Origin: Lentzea albidocapillata subsp. violacea
GTDB lineage: Bacteria > Actinomycetota > Actinomycetes > Mycobacteriales > Pseudonocardiaceae
Direction of reading: 5' to 3'
Assembly: GCF_900100275.1 (NCBI RefSeq)
Contig: NZ_FNET01000027.1
Coordinates: 36,322 to 100,321 of the forward strand
DNA length: 64,000 nucleotides
Under the pieces are notes generated by a model that was not told where the DNA came from, searched no databases, and was given only the letters and a program-made list of their open reading frames with translations. Each line of letters begins with the position of its first letter. Position 1 is the first letter of the stretch. Both the position numbers and the translations under genes were made by a program. This document shows positions 1-9,194 of this stretch, piece by piece.

Positions 1-2552
1 TGGCGCAGGCCCGTCTGGTAGCTGGCGAGAAAGCCTCGGGCCCGTTCCGGATCGCGCTTCTGGCTCACAGCGGGACGTGCGCTGTTCTCGGAGTGTTCCG
101 CGAGGTCGGGTAGCAGGTTCTTACGCGGCGCCCGTTTCGGCAACCCGGCATCGGTCTCCCCTGCGTCGGTGACGGGGTCTCCGGCCTGTTCCCAGACCGT
201 CCCTCCGGGCTTCCTGCCGAACCAGGATGCCACTACCGACGGTGACGACGCGGGTGAGGGTCCGGGGTGGGGCCGGGCCGGCGAATGATCACCGTTGACC
301 GGTTCGCCCGAGATCGGGCCCCTGAACCAGGAGGACGTCGTCTCACTTGGTGACTCGGGCGGCACGCCGTTGTGCTGTGCCGACGCGGGCCTGGGTGTGC
401 GCTGGGGCAGCGACTCGTCGATCGCGGCGCCGCGGAACGACGTCCACTCGGCGGACTCGCGCGGGCTGTCGATGGCCGGCGCGGGTACGGGTGGCGGCGC
501 CAGGTTCGGCGTCTTCACGACGACGTGCGGCTGCCTGGGGAGGGCTGACTTCGGCTGGGGCAGCGCGGCGTGCCGCGGCTGGGACGGCGCCGGGGCCTCC
601 TCGTGCGAGCGCACGAGGTCCGCGGGCACGAGCACGAACGCGCGCAGGCCCTCGCGGCCCTCTCCCGCGCCGCGCAGCCGGACGGTGATGCCGTGGCGGC
701 CCGCGAGCCTGCCGACGACGAACAGGCCCATCTGACGCGAGACGGGCACGTCCTCCTCGGTGCCGGTCGAGAGCCGCTCGTTGGCCTCGGTGAGCTCGGC
801 CGGGCCCATGCCGATGCCCTGGTCGGCGACCTCGATGAGCACGGCGCCCTGCTGGTCGACCCGCGAGCCGATCATGACCTGGGTGGTGGGCGCGGAGAAC
901 GCGGTGGCGTTGTCCAGCAGCTCCGCGACGAGGCGCACGAGGTCGCTGGCCGCGTAGCCGACGATCTCGACCGACGGCGTCGACTTCACGACGACCCGCT
1001 GGTAGTGCTCGATCTCCGACGCGGCGGCGCGCAGGACGTCCGCGAGCGGGACGGGCTGGTGGAACCGGCGGGCCACGTCGGTGCCGGACAGCACCATCAG
1101 GTTCTCGTTGTTGCGGCGCATGCGCGTCGCGAGGTGGTCGAGCTTGAACAGGTTCGCGAGCTGCTCGGGGTTCTCCTCGTGGCGCTCGAGCTCCTCCATG
1201 AGCTTGAGCTGGCGCTCGACGAGGCCCTGCGAGCGGCGCGACAGGTTGACGAAGATGTTCTTCATGCCCGACCGCAGCGACGACTGCTCGACCGCGCCGC
1301 GGATGGCCTGCTCGTGCACGGCGTCGAACGCGCGGGCCAGCTGGCCGAACTCCTCGCTGGTGTGCACGGGCACCGGTTCGATCTCGGTGTCGGGCTTGCG
1401 GTCGGCGCGGATCGCGGCGACGACCTCGGGGAGGTGGTGGTGCGCCACGTCGAGGGCGGAGCGGCGCAGCTCGGACAGCGAGCGCAGCAGGTAGCGGCCG
1501 ATGACGAAGCCGAGCGTGCCGGCGATGAGCAGCATCGCGAGCAGGATGACCGCGGCGGCGCCCGCCTTGTTGGACGTGTCGTCCTGCAGGGCACTGGCGG
1601 TGTCGGCGAGCTCGTCCTGCAGTTCGCGGACGACCTGTTCCATCAGCCGCGCGGTGGTGCCGGACGACTTGTTCCAGTCGTCGACGGCGATGCCGAACTC
1701 CTGCGGCGGCTTGGGCTGGCCGGGGCGCGTCGCGGGCGGCGGGGTGCCGTCGGGCTGGGTGAGCGCGCGTTCCACGAGCGCGGAGCGGTTCGCGACGGCG
1801 GCACCGGTCACGGTCTGGTCGTAGGTGCGGCGCTGCTCGGTGGTGCCGGTGGCCTGGAAGTCGTTCAGGCGGTCCTGCAGGCGGATGTCGGACTGCTCCA
1901 GCGCGCGGACCTCGGGGCCGAGGAGCTTGCCGCGGCCGATCCCGGCTAACACGAACGCGTGCTGCAGCGAGACCTGCTCCTGCGCGATGACCATGCTGTG
2001 CAGGGCCGCCGCGGTGCCCGAGATGGCGCTGTCGTTGAACTGGCCGACGAGCGCCTGTTCGAAGTCCAGCAACGACTTGATGATCGCGGTGTAGCCGTAG
2101 GTGCCACCGGACGGGTCGCCGCCGTCGCCGCCCTGCGCGACCTTCTCCCGCAGGTTCTTGAGCGTCTCCAGCTGACCGCCGACCTCGGCGAAGCGCTGGC
2201 GGGAGACGTCGCTGACGCCGTCGGTGCGGTCGATCCGGCGGCGCACGGTCGAGGCGGCGTTGTCGGTGGCGCTGATCTGGTTCTGGTAGGCGCCGACGCC
2301 GGACCCGCTGGTGGCGCTCTGCGCGGCGAGCGTGCGTTCCTGCTGGACGCTCGAGATCAACGGCGCGAGATCCGCCCTGAGCCGGACCAGGCCCTGTATC
2401 TGCACGTAGTTGTCGGACCGGTCGACGTAACCGGAGATCTGCAGTGCGCCCGCGCCGACGGCCACCGTCACCGGGACGAGCAGCACGACGCCGAGCTTGA
2501 CGGGCAGGCGCCAGTTGCGCCAGTCGCTGATCTTTCTCCACTCGACATTCAC
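1..2552 (-). CDS. Nitrate/nitrite-sensing-domain sensor histidine kinase (3' end beyond window)
   Basis: The frame is open from GTG 2552 to the window edge, about 850 codons without a stop, so the C-terminus lies outside. A first TM segment is at about residues 14-34. An extracytoplasmic NIT-type helical sensor region follows, and a second TM at about 328-350 leads to a HAMP-like linker. The kinase core has an N-box LLDNAT near residue 540, a G1 box (DQGIGMG) and a G2 box (GLFVVGRLAGRHG). From about residue 650 on it is proline-rich and disordered. Family knowledge: such kinases head actinobacterial conservons, followed by Roadblock/LC7, DUF742 and small GTPase genes, which would lie to the left of the window. 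Confidence is high for the class; the signal sensed is not known from sequence. Confidence 0.88.
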   Translation of the reverse strand, partial: MNVEWRKISDWRNWRLPVKLGVVLLVPVTVAVGAGALQISGYVDRSDNYVQIQGLVRLRADLAPLISSVQQERTLAAQSATSGSGVGAYQNQISATDNAASTVRRRIDRTDGVSDVSRQRFAEVGGQLETLKNLREKVAQGGDGGDPSGGTYGYTAIIKSLLDFEQALVGQFNDSAISGTAAALHSMVIAQEQVSLQHAFVLAGIGRGKLLGPEVRALEQSDIRLQDRLNDFQATGTTEQRRTYDQTVTGAAVANRSALVERALTQPDGTPPPATRPGQPKPPQEFGIAVDDWNKSSGTTARLMEQVVRELQDELADTASALQDDTSNKAGAAAVILLAMLLIAGTLGFVIGRYLLRSLSELRRSALDVAHHHLPEVVAAIRADRKPDTEIEPVPVHTSEEFGQLARAFDAVHEQAIRGAVEQSSLRSGMKNIFVNLSRRSQGLVERQLKLMEELERHEENPEQLANLFKLDHLATRMRRNNENLMVLSGTDVARRFHQPVPLADVLRAAASEIEHYQRVVVKSTPSVEIVGYAASDLVRLVAELLDNATAFSAPTTQVMIGSRVDQQGAVLIEVADQGIGMGPAELTEANERLSTGTEEDVPVSRQMGLFVVGRLAGRHGITVRLRGAGEGREGLRAFVLVPADLVRSHEEAPAPSQPRHAALPQPKSALPRQPHVVVKTPNLAPPPVPAPAIDSPRESAEWTSFRGAAIDESLPQRTPRPASAQHNGVPPESPSETTSSWFRGPISGEPVNGDHSPARPHPGPSPASSPSVVASWFGRKPGGTVWEQAGDPVTDAGETDAGLPKRAPRKNLLPDLAEHSENSARPAVSQKRDPERARGFLASYQTGLR

Positions 2553-2885
2553 GAAATGATCCCCAAGGCGCGTTCGAAGTGCCCCACTATCGGCTACCTC
2601 CTGGCCTGGCGAATCCCCGCGAGTCGATGTCCCCGCAGCTCGATATCTCCATCAGCCGTATCGGGTGTGAGCGGATAGTAGGCCAGAGAGCGTGACGCGA
2701 CAACGACCTGAGGCGTGCACGATCGATCACCCAGGGTGACACCGGACCTTTTGGGGTGGTCCTGCGGGCTCCAGGGATTGACTCGCCGCCACGCGTGGTT
2801 ACGCTTGCGCCTCCCAACCCCGGATCGGACGCGCCGTGTGCGCGGAGCCTCGCCGGGCACTCCCCGTAACGAATGCGAGCGGTTG
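2553..2885 (+). promoter_or_regulatory. Divergent intergenic region with promoter for the DUF485-permease operon
   Basis: This 333-bp gap separates the sensor kinase from the permease operon. A good sigma-70-type promoter on the plus strand is TTGACT at 2779-2784, a 16-nt spacer and TACGCT at 2801-2806. Transcription would start near 2813 and leave a leader of about 70 nt. No ORF of note is seen in the gap. A promoter for the kinase on the minus strand could not be singled out. Confidence 0.5.
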
Positions 2886-3296
2886 ATGACGAAGGCGCTG
2901 CCCTCCGTGTCACGCCCGGCCACCCCCGGTTTCGCCACCTTTGACGAGCCACATCACTCATTGCTTATCGATGGTGACGGTGAGCCTGATTTCGATGCCA
3001 TCCAAACGAGTGACGATTTCCTCGACCTGAAGCGCCGGGTGAAGCGTTTTATCGTCCCCGCGACGCTGCTGTTCCTCGCTTGGTACGTCACGTTCGTATT
3101 GCTTTCGGCTTACGCCGCCGAGTTCATGAGCACTCCGCTGTTCGGAACGGTGAACGTCGGCCTGACGATGGGATTCCTCCAGATCGTCACGACCGTCATC
3201 ATCACAATGGCGTACGCGCGTTACTCCAAGCGGAAGCTCGACCCTCAGGTCGACAAGGTGCGCGCGCTCGTGGAAACCGACGAGGAGCTCGCGTGA
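2886..3296 (+). CDS. DUF485 domain-containing membrane protein
   Basis: This is a 136-aa protein with a soluble N-terminal stretch of about 55 residues, then two TM segments (about residues 60-80 and 95-117) and a short basic-acidic tail. DUF485 proteins are small two-TM partners encoded just upstream of acetate/solute:sodium symporters. Here the stop overlaps the permease start by 4 nt (GTGA), so the two are translationally coupled. ATG 2886 was chosen; an in-frame TTG sits immediately before it. An upstream in-frame extension to 2715 has no family support. The probable role is assembly or regulation of the permease. Confidence 0.88.
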   Translation: MTKALPSVSRPATPGFATFDEPHHSLLIDGDGEPDFDAIQTSDDFLDLKRRVKRFIVPATLLFLAWYVTFVLLSAYAAEFMSTPLFGTVNVGLTMGFLQIVTTVIITMAYARYSKRKLDPQVDKVRALVETDEELA

Positions 3297-4870
3297 CCGG
3301 GGCGAACACCGCGATCAACCTGTCCGTCTTCGGCATCTTCGTGCTGCTGACGCTCTACGTCGTCTACCGGGCGTCGACCCGGAACGTGAGCGCGTCGGAC
3401 TACTACGCGGCGGGCAGCAGTTTCACGGGCACGCAGAACGGCATCGCGCTCTCGGGCGACTTCCTGTCCGCGGCGTCGTTCCTGGGCATCTCCGGCGCGA
3501 TCGCCGTGAACGGCTACGACGGCTTCATGTACTCGATCGGATGGGTCGTCGCCTGGCTGATCGGTTTGATGCTGATCTCGGAACGGCTGCGCAACACCGG
3601 CCGTTTCACCATGGGCGACGTCATGGCGTTCCGTATGCGCCAACGCCCCGTGCGCGCGGCCGCGGCGAACTCGACCCTGGTCATCTCGCTCTTCTACATG
3701 ATCGCGCAGATGGCCGGCGCCGGCGGTCTGATGGCACTGCTGCTGGACGTGCACAGCAAGATCGGCCAGGCCATCATCATCGCGGTCGTCGGCATCGTCA
3801 TGGTGCTGTACGTGCTGGTCGGCGGCATGAAGGGCACCACGTGGGTGCAGATCATCAAGGCCGTGCTGCTGCTCCTGACCGTGTCGCTGCTGACGATCTT
3901 CCTGATCGGCAAGTTCGGCTTCGACTTCTCCTCGATACTCGACCGCGCGGCGCAACGGTCGCCGCTGGGCGAGGCCGTCCTCTCGCCGGGTGTGAAGTAC
4001 GGCGCGTCGGACCTGTCGAAAATCGACTTCATCTCGCTGGCCCTGGCGCTTGTTCTCGGCACCGCATCGCTCCCCCACGTGCTGATGCGCTTCTACACGG
4101 TGCCGAACGCCCGTGAGGCGCGTAAGTCCGTCGTGTGGGCCACGTGGATGATGGCGATCTTCTACTCGTGCACGCTGGTCATCGGCTTCGGCGCCATGGC
4201 GCTGGTAGGCACCGACAAGATCAACAGCGCTCCCGGCGGCGAGAACTCGGCGGCGCCGCTGCTGGCGTTCCAGGTCGGCGGCACGGTCCTGCTGGGCATC
4301 GTCTGCGCGGTGGCGTTCGCGACGATCCTCGCCGTGGTCGCGGGCCTGACGCTGACGGCGTCGGCCTCGTTCGCGCACGACGTCTACGCCAACGTGATCA
4401 AGCACGGCGAGGCCGACCCGCGCGAGGAGGTCCGCGTCGCCCGCATCACCGCCGTGTGCGTGGGCGTGCTGGCGATCGTCGGCGGCATCGCGGCGAACGG
4501 CCAGAACGTCGCCTTCCTGGTCGCTCTGGCCTTCGCCCTGGCCGCGTCCGCGAACCTGCCGACGCTGCTGTACTCGTTGTTCTGGAAGCGTTTCAACACG
4601 CGCGGCACGCTGTGGAGCATCTACGGCGGCCTCACGTCGTGCGTGCTGCTCATCGTCTTCTCGCCCGCGATCTCCGGCTCGAAGTCGTCGGTGTTCCCGG
4701 ACGCCGACTTCGCGTTCTTCCCGCTGTCGAACCCCGGCATCGTGTCGATCCCGCTGTCGTTCCTGGCCGGGTTCCTCGGCACGATCATCGGCGGCGAGAA
4801 GGCGGACCCGGCCAAGCAGGCGGAGATGGAGGTGCGCGGCCTGACCGGTATCGGCTCAGGTCTGCGCTAG
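3293..4870 (+). CDS. actP: Cation/acetate symporter of the solute:sodium symporter family
   Basis: The 525-aa polytopic membrane protein has about 13 hydrophobic segments. It carries SSS-family features such as the N-terminal YYAAGSSFTGTQNGIALSGD region (residues about 37-56), which in this family lies near the substrate/Na+ path. It starts at GTG 3293, overlapping the DUF485 stop. Family knowledge: ActP-type carriers import acetate and other short carboxylates with Na+. Its 3' end overlaps the convergent hydrolase gene by 15 bp. The substrate is inferred only from the family and the DUF485 partner. Confidence 0.85.
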   Translation: MTGANTAINLSVFGIFVLLTLYVVYRASTRNVSASDYYAAGSSFTGTQNGIALSGDFLSAASFLGISGAIAVNGYDGFMYSIGWVVAWLIGLMLISERLRNTGRFTMGDVMAFRMRQRPVRAAAANSTLVISLFYMIAQMAGAGGLMALLLDVHSKIGQAIIIAVVGIVMVLYVLVGGMKGTTWVQIIKAVLLLLTVSLLTIFLIGKFGFDFSSILDRAAQRSPLGEAVLSPGVKYGASDLSKIDFISLALALVLGTASLPHVLMRFYTVPNAREARKSVVWATWMMAIFYSCTLVIGFGAMALVGTDKINSAPGGENSAAPLLAFQVGGTVLLGIVCAVAFATILAVVAGLTLTASASFAHDVYANVIKHGEADPREEVRVARITAVCVGVLAIVGGIAANGQNVAFLVALAFALAASANLPTLLYSLFWKRFNTRGTLWSIYGGLTSCVLLIVFSPAISGSKSSVFPDADFAFFPLSNPGIVSIPLSFLAGFLGTIIGGEKADPAKQAEMEVRGLTGIGSGLR

Positions 4871-5641
4871 CAGGTCTTCGACCGCCTTGTTGAAGAGTGC
4901 GGGGCGTTCCAGGTTCGGCATGTGGGCGGCGCCGTCGACCACGACCAGTGTCGAACCCGGAACGCGCTCGCTCATGTACTCGGCCGCGCTGACCGGCGTG
5001 TACTCGTCGTCGCTGCCGACGATCACCAGCGTCGGCACGGTGATCCCGGTGAGGGTCTCGGTGTAGTCGGGCCGTTCCGCGCGGCCTCGCAACGCCGCCG
5101 CCGCGCCCTCCGGTGGCGCGTCGTGCATCAGCCCCGCGACGAACTCGCCGACCTCCGGGTTGTGCGGCGCCACCATCTTCCACTTCACCTCGGTGGCGTA
5201 GCCGGACATGCCCTCGCGCAGCAGCCGGTCGGCCATGTCGTTGCGGTTGCGGCGGCCGTCCTCGGTCTCGGCCTGCGCGAACGTGGCGGCGAGGATCAGG
5301 CCGCGCAGGCGCTCGGGGAACGTTCGCGCGAACTCCATGACGATCTGCCCGCCCATCGAGAGGCCGCCGAGCACGACCTTCCTGATGCCGAGGTGGTCGA
5401 GCAGCCCCGCGATGTCGGCGGCGAAGACGTCCAGCGGCGTGCTGCCGGGGACGACGGTGGTCTCGCCGTACCCGCGCAGGTCCGCGGCGATCACGCGCCA
5501 GCCGTTCGTGCTGAAGTGCTCGACCTGCGGCCGCCACATCGTGCGGTCGAAGGGATGGCCGTGCACGAGCACCAGCACGTCGTCACTGGTGCCTTCGTCG
5601 TCGTAGCCGATGCTGATGCCGTTGACGCTCGCGGTGGTCAT
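4856..5641 (-). CDS. Alpha/beta-fold hydrolase
   Basis: The 261-aa cytoplasmic protein has the full alpha/beta-hydrolase signature: an HGHPFD oxyanion region near residue 28, the nucleophile elbow GLSMGG near residue 95, an acid in GSDDEYTP near residue 214 and the catalytic His in GAAHMPN near residue 240. It resembles the 3-oxoadipate enol-lactonase/esterase branch, but no neighbouring gene belongs to that pathway, so the substrate is unknown. The minus-strand sequence TAAGGT lies 6 nt before the ATG, which fits a leaderless start. It is convergent with the permease. Confidence 0.85.
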   Translation of the reverse strand: MTTASVNGISIGYDDEGTSDDVLVLVHGHPFDRTMWRPQVEHFSTNGWRVIAADLRGYGETTVVPGSTPLDVFAADIAGLLDHLGIRKVVLGGLSMGGQIVMEFARTFPERLRGLILAATFAQAETEDGRRNRNDMADRLLREGMSGYATEVKWKMVAPHNPEVGEFVAGLMHDAPPEGAAAALRGRAERPDYTETLTGITVPTLVIVGSDDEYTPVSAAEYMSERVPGSTLVVVDGAAHMPNLERPALFNKAVEDLLAQT

Positions 5642-5647
5642 GCTTCG

Positions 5648-5653
5648 ACCTTA
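5648..5653 (-). promoter_or_regulatory. Candidate -10 element (leaderless start) of the hydrolase
   Basis: TAAGGT on the minus strand fits the actinobacterial TANNNT -10 motif and ends 6 nt before ATG 5641, so the transcript would begin at or near the start codon. It overlaps the stop codon of the upstream ATP-grasp gene. No convincing -35 is seen. Confidence 0.35.
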
Positions 5654-6499
5654 GCCGCGGGAGGCGGCCTCCTGGATGACCTTGCTGAACCGGGCGACAG
5701 CCTCGCCGGTCGTGAGCTTGAAGCCCAGCGACGGCTCGGTCAGCTCCAGTTCGAGCAGCAGCGGTTCGCCGTCGGGCCCCTCGACGACGTCCACGCGGGC
5801 GTAGAGGAAGTCGCCGCGCCGCAACGAGAGCAGCTCTGCGGCGACGTCGAGCACCTGCTCGGCGAGCGCGACCTGACGCGTAGTGGGCTCGATGCCGGCC
5901 AGCCGCTCCTCGACGTAGAGCCCTGACTCGGCCTCGGCGAGGCCCTGGGCCAGCATCGGTCCTTTGTGGAACGAGTGGGAGTAGTCGCCGGCGAAGAACA
6001 CCAGCGCCGTCTCACCGTGGGCGTCCACACTGGACTGGTACGGCTGCACCAGCGCGGTCACACCGAGGGCTTCCAGGTGCGCGCGGGCCTCGGCGTGGCC
6101 GGTGAACCGGCCGGCACCGCGCGAACCCGCGCCGACCGCCGGCTTCACCACGAACTCGCCGTCCGGGAAGACCGGCTCCTCCCCCGGCCGCACGACCGCG
6201 GTGGGCACGACCGGGACTCCAAGCGCGGCGAGCTCGGCCATGTACGACTTGTCGATGTTCCAGCGGACCACCGGCAGCGGATTCGCGAGCGTGGGCACGC
6301 CGGCGCACCACGCCAGGAACTCGTCCAGGTGGTCGGGGTAATCCCAGGTCGTGCGCAGGACCACGAGGTCCGCCTCGACCTCGCCGCCCCACGGCTGCCA
6401 CTCGACGTCGACGCCGTCGCGCTGGAGGGCGGCGACGAGCGACTCCTCGTCACCGTCTCCCAGGGGCAGCCGGTCACAGGAGGCGAAGACGACCTTCAC
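5651..6499 (-). CDS. ATP-grasp domain protein (RimK/glutathione-synthetase-like fold)
   Basis: The 282-aa protein has a Rossmann-like N-terminus (KVVFASCDRLPLGD), a central ATP-grasp region with FVVKPAVGAGSRGAGRF near residues 117-133, and a C-terminal metal-binding stretch ending in LLELELTEPSLGF near residue 260. ATP-grasp enzymes ligate a carboxylate to an amine or thiol through an acyl phosphate. Stand-alone members like this are common in actinomycetes and mostly uncharacterised. Start GTG 6499 overlaps the stop of the 96-aa gene by 4 nt, which implies coupled translation; the track-length extension upstream would run across that gene. Confidence 0.8.
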   Translation of the reverse strand: MKVVFASCDRLPLGDGDEESLVAALQRDGVDVEWQPWGGEVEADLVVLRTTWDYPDHLDEFLAWCAGVPTLANPLPVVRWNIDKSYMAELAALGVPVVPTAVVRPGEEPVFPDGEFVVKPAVGAGSRGAGRFTGHAEARAHLEALGVTALVQPYQSSVDAHGETALVFFAGDYSHSFHKGPMLAQGLAEAESGLYVEERLAGIEPTTRQVALAEQVLDVAAELLSLRRGDFLYARVDVVEGPDGEPLLLELELTEPSLGFKLTTGEAVARFSKVIQEAASRG

Positions 6500-6786
6500 G
6501 ACTGCATCCGAGCCATCTTGCGGCGGTGCGCGGGGCCGATCGTGGTGGCGGCGGTGGTCTCGCGGTCCCATTCGGCCTGCTCGACGCCGTCCGCGGCTTC
6601 GACGGCCGTGGTGGCGGACTCGACGTCCTTCACCATCACGTCGCCCATGGCGCCGTCCGCGCCGACCAGCACGATCCGCGCGCCTGCCCGGCCGATCGGT
6701 TCGACGACGGCCCGGACCGGCGTGCCCTCCTTGCCGTGGGCCTTCACGAACTCGGCGATGCGCTTCTGGGTGGTGTGATCAGACAT
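6496..6786 (-). CDS. Small conserved-looking protein coupled to ATP-grasp gene
   Basis: This is a 96-aa soluble protein starting MSDHTTQKRIAEFVKAHGKEG from ATG 6786, with a hydrophobic beta-like core (ARIVLVGADGAMGDVMVKD) and a charged C-terminus. I do not recognise the family. The 4-nt overlap with the ATP-grasp gene suggests the two act together, perhaps as substrate carrier and ligase, but that is inference. No cysteine or lysine-rich modification site stands out. Confidence 0.65.
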   Translation of the reverse strand: MSDHTTQKRIAEFVKAHGKEGTPVRAVVEPIGRAGARIVLVGADGAMGDVMVKDVESATTAVEAADGVEQAEWDRETTAATTIGPAHRRKMARMQS

Positions 6787-6809
6787 CCCCACACTGTAAA
6801 ACCAGCGGG

Positions 6810-6815
6810 TAGCTT
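6810..6815 (+). promoter_or_regulatory. Candidate -10 element (leaderless start) of DUF885 gene
   Basis: TAGCTT is followed by 7 nt and then GTG 6823. There is no Shine-Dalgarno sequence. The spacing is typical of actinobacterial leaderless mRNAs. Confidence 0.45.
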
Positions 6816-6822
6816 CGGTCGG

Positions 6823-8409
6823 GTGACCACCGACACGCTCACGTCGTTCCTCTCGTGGTACTTCGACCACCACCCCGCCCACGCCGCCGGAGCCGGCTCG
6901 CTTCCGCACTACTCGACGTTCGGGGACTTCTCCGCGGCGGCGTTCGAGCAGCGGGCCAGGGAGAGGGAGACCTGGCTGGCACGGCTGGAGGCGACGCCGA
7001 GGTCGGTGGACCGCGATCTCGCCGTGTCGGTGCTGCGCGGGGCGTCGGCGATGGAGGCGTGGCCGGGCTGGCGGCGGGACCCGCACGAGTACACCGGGAT
7101 GATCTTCTTCGGGTTGCTCGGGCCGTTCCTGCACGGGTTGCTGCCCGAGGCCGAGCTCGTCACGTCGACCGTCGCCAAGCTGCGCGAGGTGCCGTCGGTG
7201 CTCGCCGCCGCCGAAGCGAACCTCGACGCGTCGCTGGCGTCGTCACTGGTCGTGCTGCGCACGCTCGGTCAGGTGCGGACGGGGCGCGCGTTCCTGCTGG
7301 ACCAGCTGCCGCAGCAGGTGTCGTCACCCGAACTGCGCGCGACGCTGGTCGCGGCCGCCGTCCCCGCGGCCGACGCGTTCGACCGGCACGCGGTGTTCCT
7401 GGAGGACCTCGCCGTGCGGGCCGGCGGCGACTGGCGGATGGGCGAGAAGCTCTACTCGACCCTGTTGCAGGACAAGGAGTTGCTGGGCTACGGAGCACCG
7501 GAGCTGCACCAGCGCGGGCAGGACGCCTACGCGGCGCTGGAGGCCGAACTGGCCGAGCTGGCGGGGTCGCCGGACTGGCGTGCGGTGATGAGCTCGTTGC
7601 AGGACGACCACCCGCCGACCCTGGAGGCGATGCGCGCGGAGTACGAGGCGGAGACCTCACGGGCGCGTGCCGCGCTGATAGAGCACTCGCTGGTGACGAT
7701 GCCCGAGGGCGAGGACTGCCAGGTGGTCGGGTCGCCGCCGTTCCAGCGGGCGCTCATGTCGGTCGCGAGCTACCTCGGGCCGCCGGCGCTGACCTCGAAG
7801 CGGACCGGTTTCTTCTTCGTGCCGTTCACGCCCGACGGAGCGTCGGACGAGCAGATCACGCAACGCCTGCGCACCAACTCGCGGTCGCAGCTGCCGACGA
7901 TCTCCGTGCATGAGGCCTATCCCGGCCACCACTGGCATTCGGCGTGGCTGGCGGCGCAGGGCCCGGCGCACCCGCTGCGCAAGGTGTTCCGGACGTCGTA
8001 CTTCTCCGAGGGCTGGGCGCTGTACTCGGAGAAGCTGCTGCGCTCGGTCGGGTACTACACGTCCCGGGGCGCCCTGATGAGCCACGTCGAGGCGCGGCTG
8101 TTCCGGGCAGCCCGGATGATCGTCGACACGGCGCTGCACTGTGGCGACATGACTCCCGCCGAGGCCGAGTCGTTCATGGTGACGCGCACGGCCCTGACGC
8201 CGGGCACCGCCACCGGCGAGGTGAAGCGGTACTGCGCGTGGCCGACGCAGGCGCCGTCGTACCTGACCGGGGCGTTGGAGATCGACCTGATCCGCGACGA
8301 GTACCTGGCCGCGGGGCTGGGGTCGTTGCGGGACTTCCACGACCGGATCGCGGGGTCCGGCGCGCTGCCGCTGGGGCTCGCGCGCCGGGTCGCCCTCGGG
8401 GAGGACTAG
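6823..8409 (+). CDS. DUF885 family protein, putative zinc metallopeptidase
   Basis: The 528-aa protein has the two hallmarks of DUF885: HEAYPGHH at residues 363-370, an HExxxGHH zinc site, and SEGWALYSE about 25 residues later, which supplies a further Glu ligand. No signal peptide is visible, so it is probably cytoplasmic. The activity is inferred as peptidase- or carboxypeptidase-like from the metal site; the substrate is unknown. GTG 6823 was chosen because a -10-like element ends 7 nt upstream and the frame before it belongs to the divergent gene's leader. Its stop overlaps the convergent glucanase gene by 4 bp. Confidence 0.85.
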   Translation: MTTDTLTSFLSWYFDHHPAHAAGAGSLPHYSTFGDFSAAAFEQRARERETWLARLEATPRSVDRDLAVSVLRGASAMEAWPGWRRDPHEYTGMIFFGLLGPFLHGLLPEAELVTSTVAKLREVPSVLAAAEANLDASLASSLVVLRTLGQVRTGRAFLLDQLPQQVSSPELRATLVAAAVPAADAFDRHAVFLEDLAVRAGGDWRMGEKLYSTLLQDKELLGYGAPELHQRGQDAYAALEAELAELAGSPDWRAVMSSLQDDHPPTLEAMRAEYEAETSRARAALIEHSLVTMPEGEDCQVVGSPPFQRALMSVASYLGPPALTSKRTGFFFVPFTPDGASDEQITQRLRTNSRSQLPTISVHEAYPGHHWHSAWLAAQGPAHPLRKVFRTSYFSEGWALYSEKLLRSVGYYTSRGALMSHVEARLFRAARMIVDTALHCGDMTPAEAESFMVTRTALTPGTATGEVKRYCAWPTQAPSYLTGALEIDLIRDEYLAAGLGSLRDFHDRIAGSGALPLGLARRVALGED

Positions 8410-9194
8410 GCGGGTGCGTAGGCGCGGCCCGCCGCCGTCAGCGCCGTGCCGGTGGACAGTCCGGTCGGGCTGGTCCTGCTGGACAGCGTGAACCACGCGT
8501 AGCGCTCCACGAAGGACAGCCCGTTGAGCATCCTGGTCGACGCGGTGATGAACGCGGTCTGCTGCTGCTGGCTCGGGTAGACCGCACGGCCGGAACGCCA
8601 GTCGATCAGCGCGTACTCGGTGAGCCAGATCGGCTTCTGGTAACGGTTGTACACGTTGCGCAGGTACGACTCCAGGTGCCCGGTGGCCCTGTCGGAGAAG
8701 TCCTGGCCGTACCAGTGGATCGGGATGAAGTCGACGCGGAGGTTGCGCGCCTTCGCCCCCGCCATGAACCGGTCGAGCCAGCCGCCCGCGACGTCACCGC
8801 CGAACGCGACCCCCGGCGCGCCGAGCCTCAGGCCGGTGCTCTGCAGGCGTGGCCACAGGTCCAGCGCGCGTTCGACGGTCATGTTCGCCTGGCCGGCCAT
8901 GTCGGGTTCGTTGAACCCCAGCAACTGCCGGCCGTTGGCCTTCGCCCTGTTCAGCTCGGCGTCGGTGACGCTGGCCGCGCCCCAGATCATGGGGACGAAC
9001 TCGGCGTTGCTCTGGATTCCGCGCCGGTCCGAGGCCCAGGTGTAGTACCAGCGGGCGTCGAGCGCGGTCATGGCGGCGCCGGCCGGACCGGGGTCGTCGG
9101 CGGCGTTCACGCCCTTCTTGGCGGAGGCCGCGTGGGATGGAAGCGCTCCCACCAGTAGCAGCAATGCGATCAGCAGCAGGGATGTTTTTCGCAT
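8406..9194 (-). CDS. Secreted glycoside hydrolase, GH128-like (beta-1,3-glucanase)
   Basis: The 262-aa protein has an N-terminal signal peptide (basic MRKTS, a hydrophobic leucine core, AxA-type cleavage near residue 23). The TIM-barrel-like body has LLGFNEPDM near residue 92, which carries the probable acid/base Glu, and IWLTEYALIDW near residue 193, which carries the probable nucleophile Glu. This pair and the GVNAADD start are typical of the glycosyl hydrolase catalytic core family that includes GH128 endo-beta-1,3-glucanases. It is likely used against fungal or plant glucan. The exact linkage specificity is not provable here. Confidence 0.82.
   Translation of the reverse strand: MRKTSLLLIALLLLVGALPSHAASAKKGVNAADDPGPAGAAMTALDARWYYTWASDRRGIQSNAEFVPMIWGAASVTDAELNRAKANGRQLLGFNEPDMAGQANMTVERALDLWPRLQSTGLRLGAPGVAFGGDVAGGWLDRFMAGAKARNLRVDFIPIHWYGQDFSDRATGHLESYLRNVYNRYQKPIWLTEYALIDWRSGRAVYPSQQQQTAFITASTRMLNGLSFVERYAWFTLSSRTSPTGLSTGTALTAAGRAYAPA

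Noticed and set aside
343..2541. Long open frame of 732 codons on the minus strand
   Set aside because: It is out of frame with the clear NIT-type kinase reading from GTG 2552, is arginine-rich low-complexity, and has no domain.
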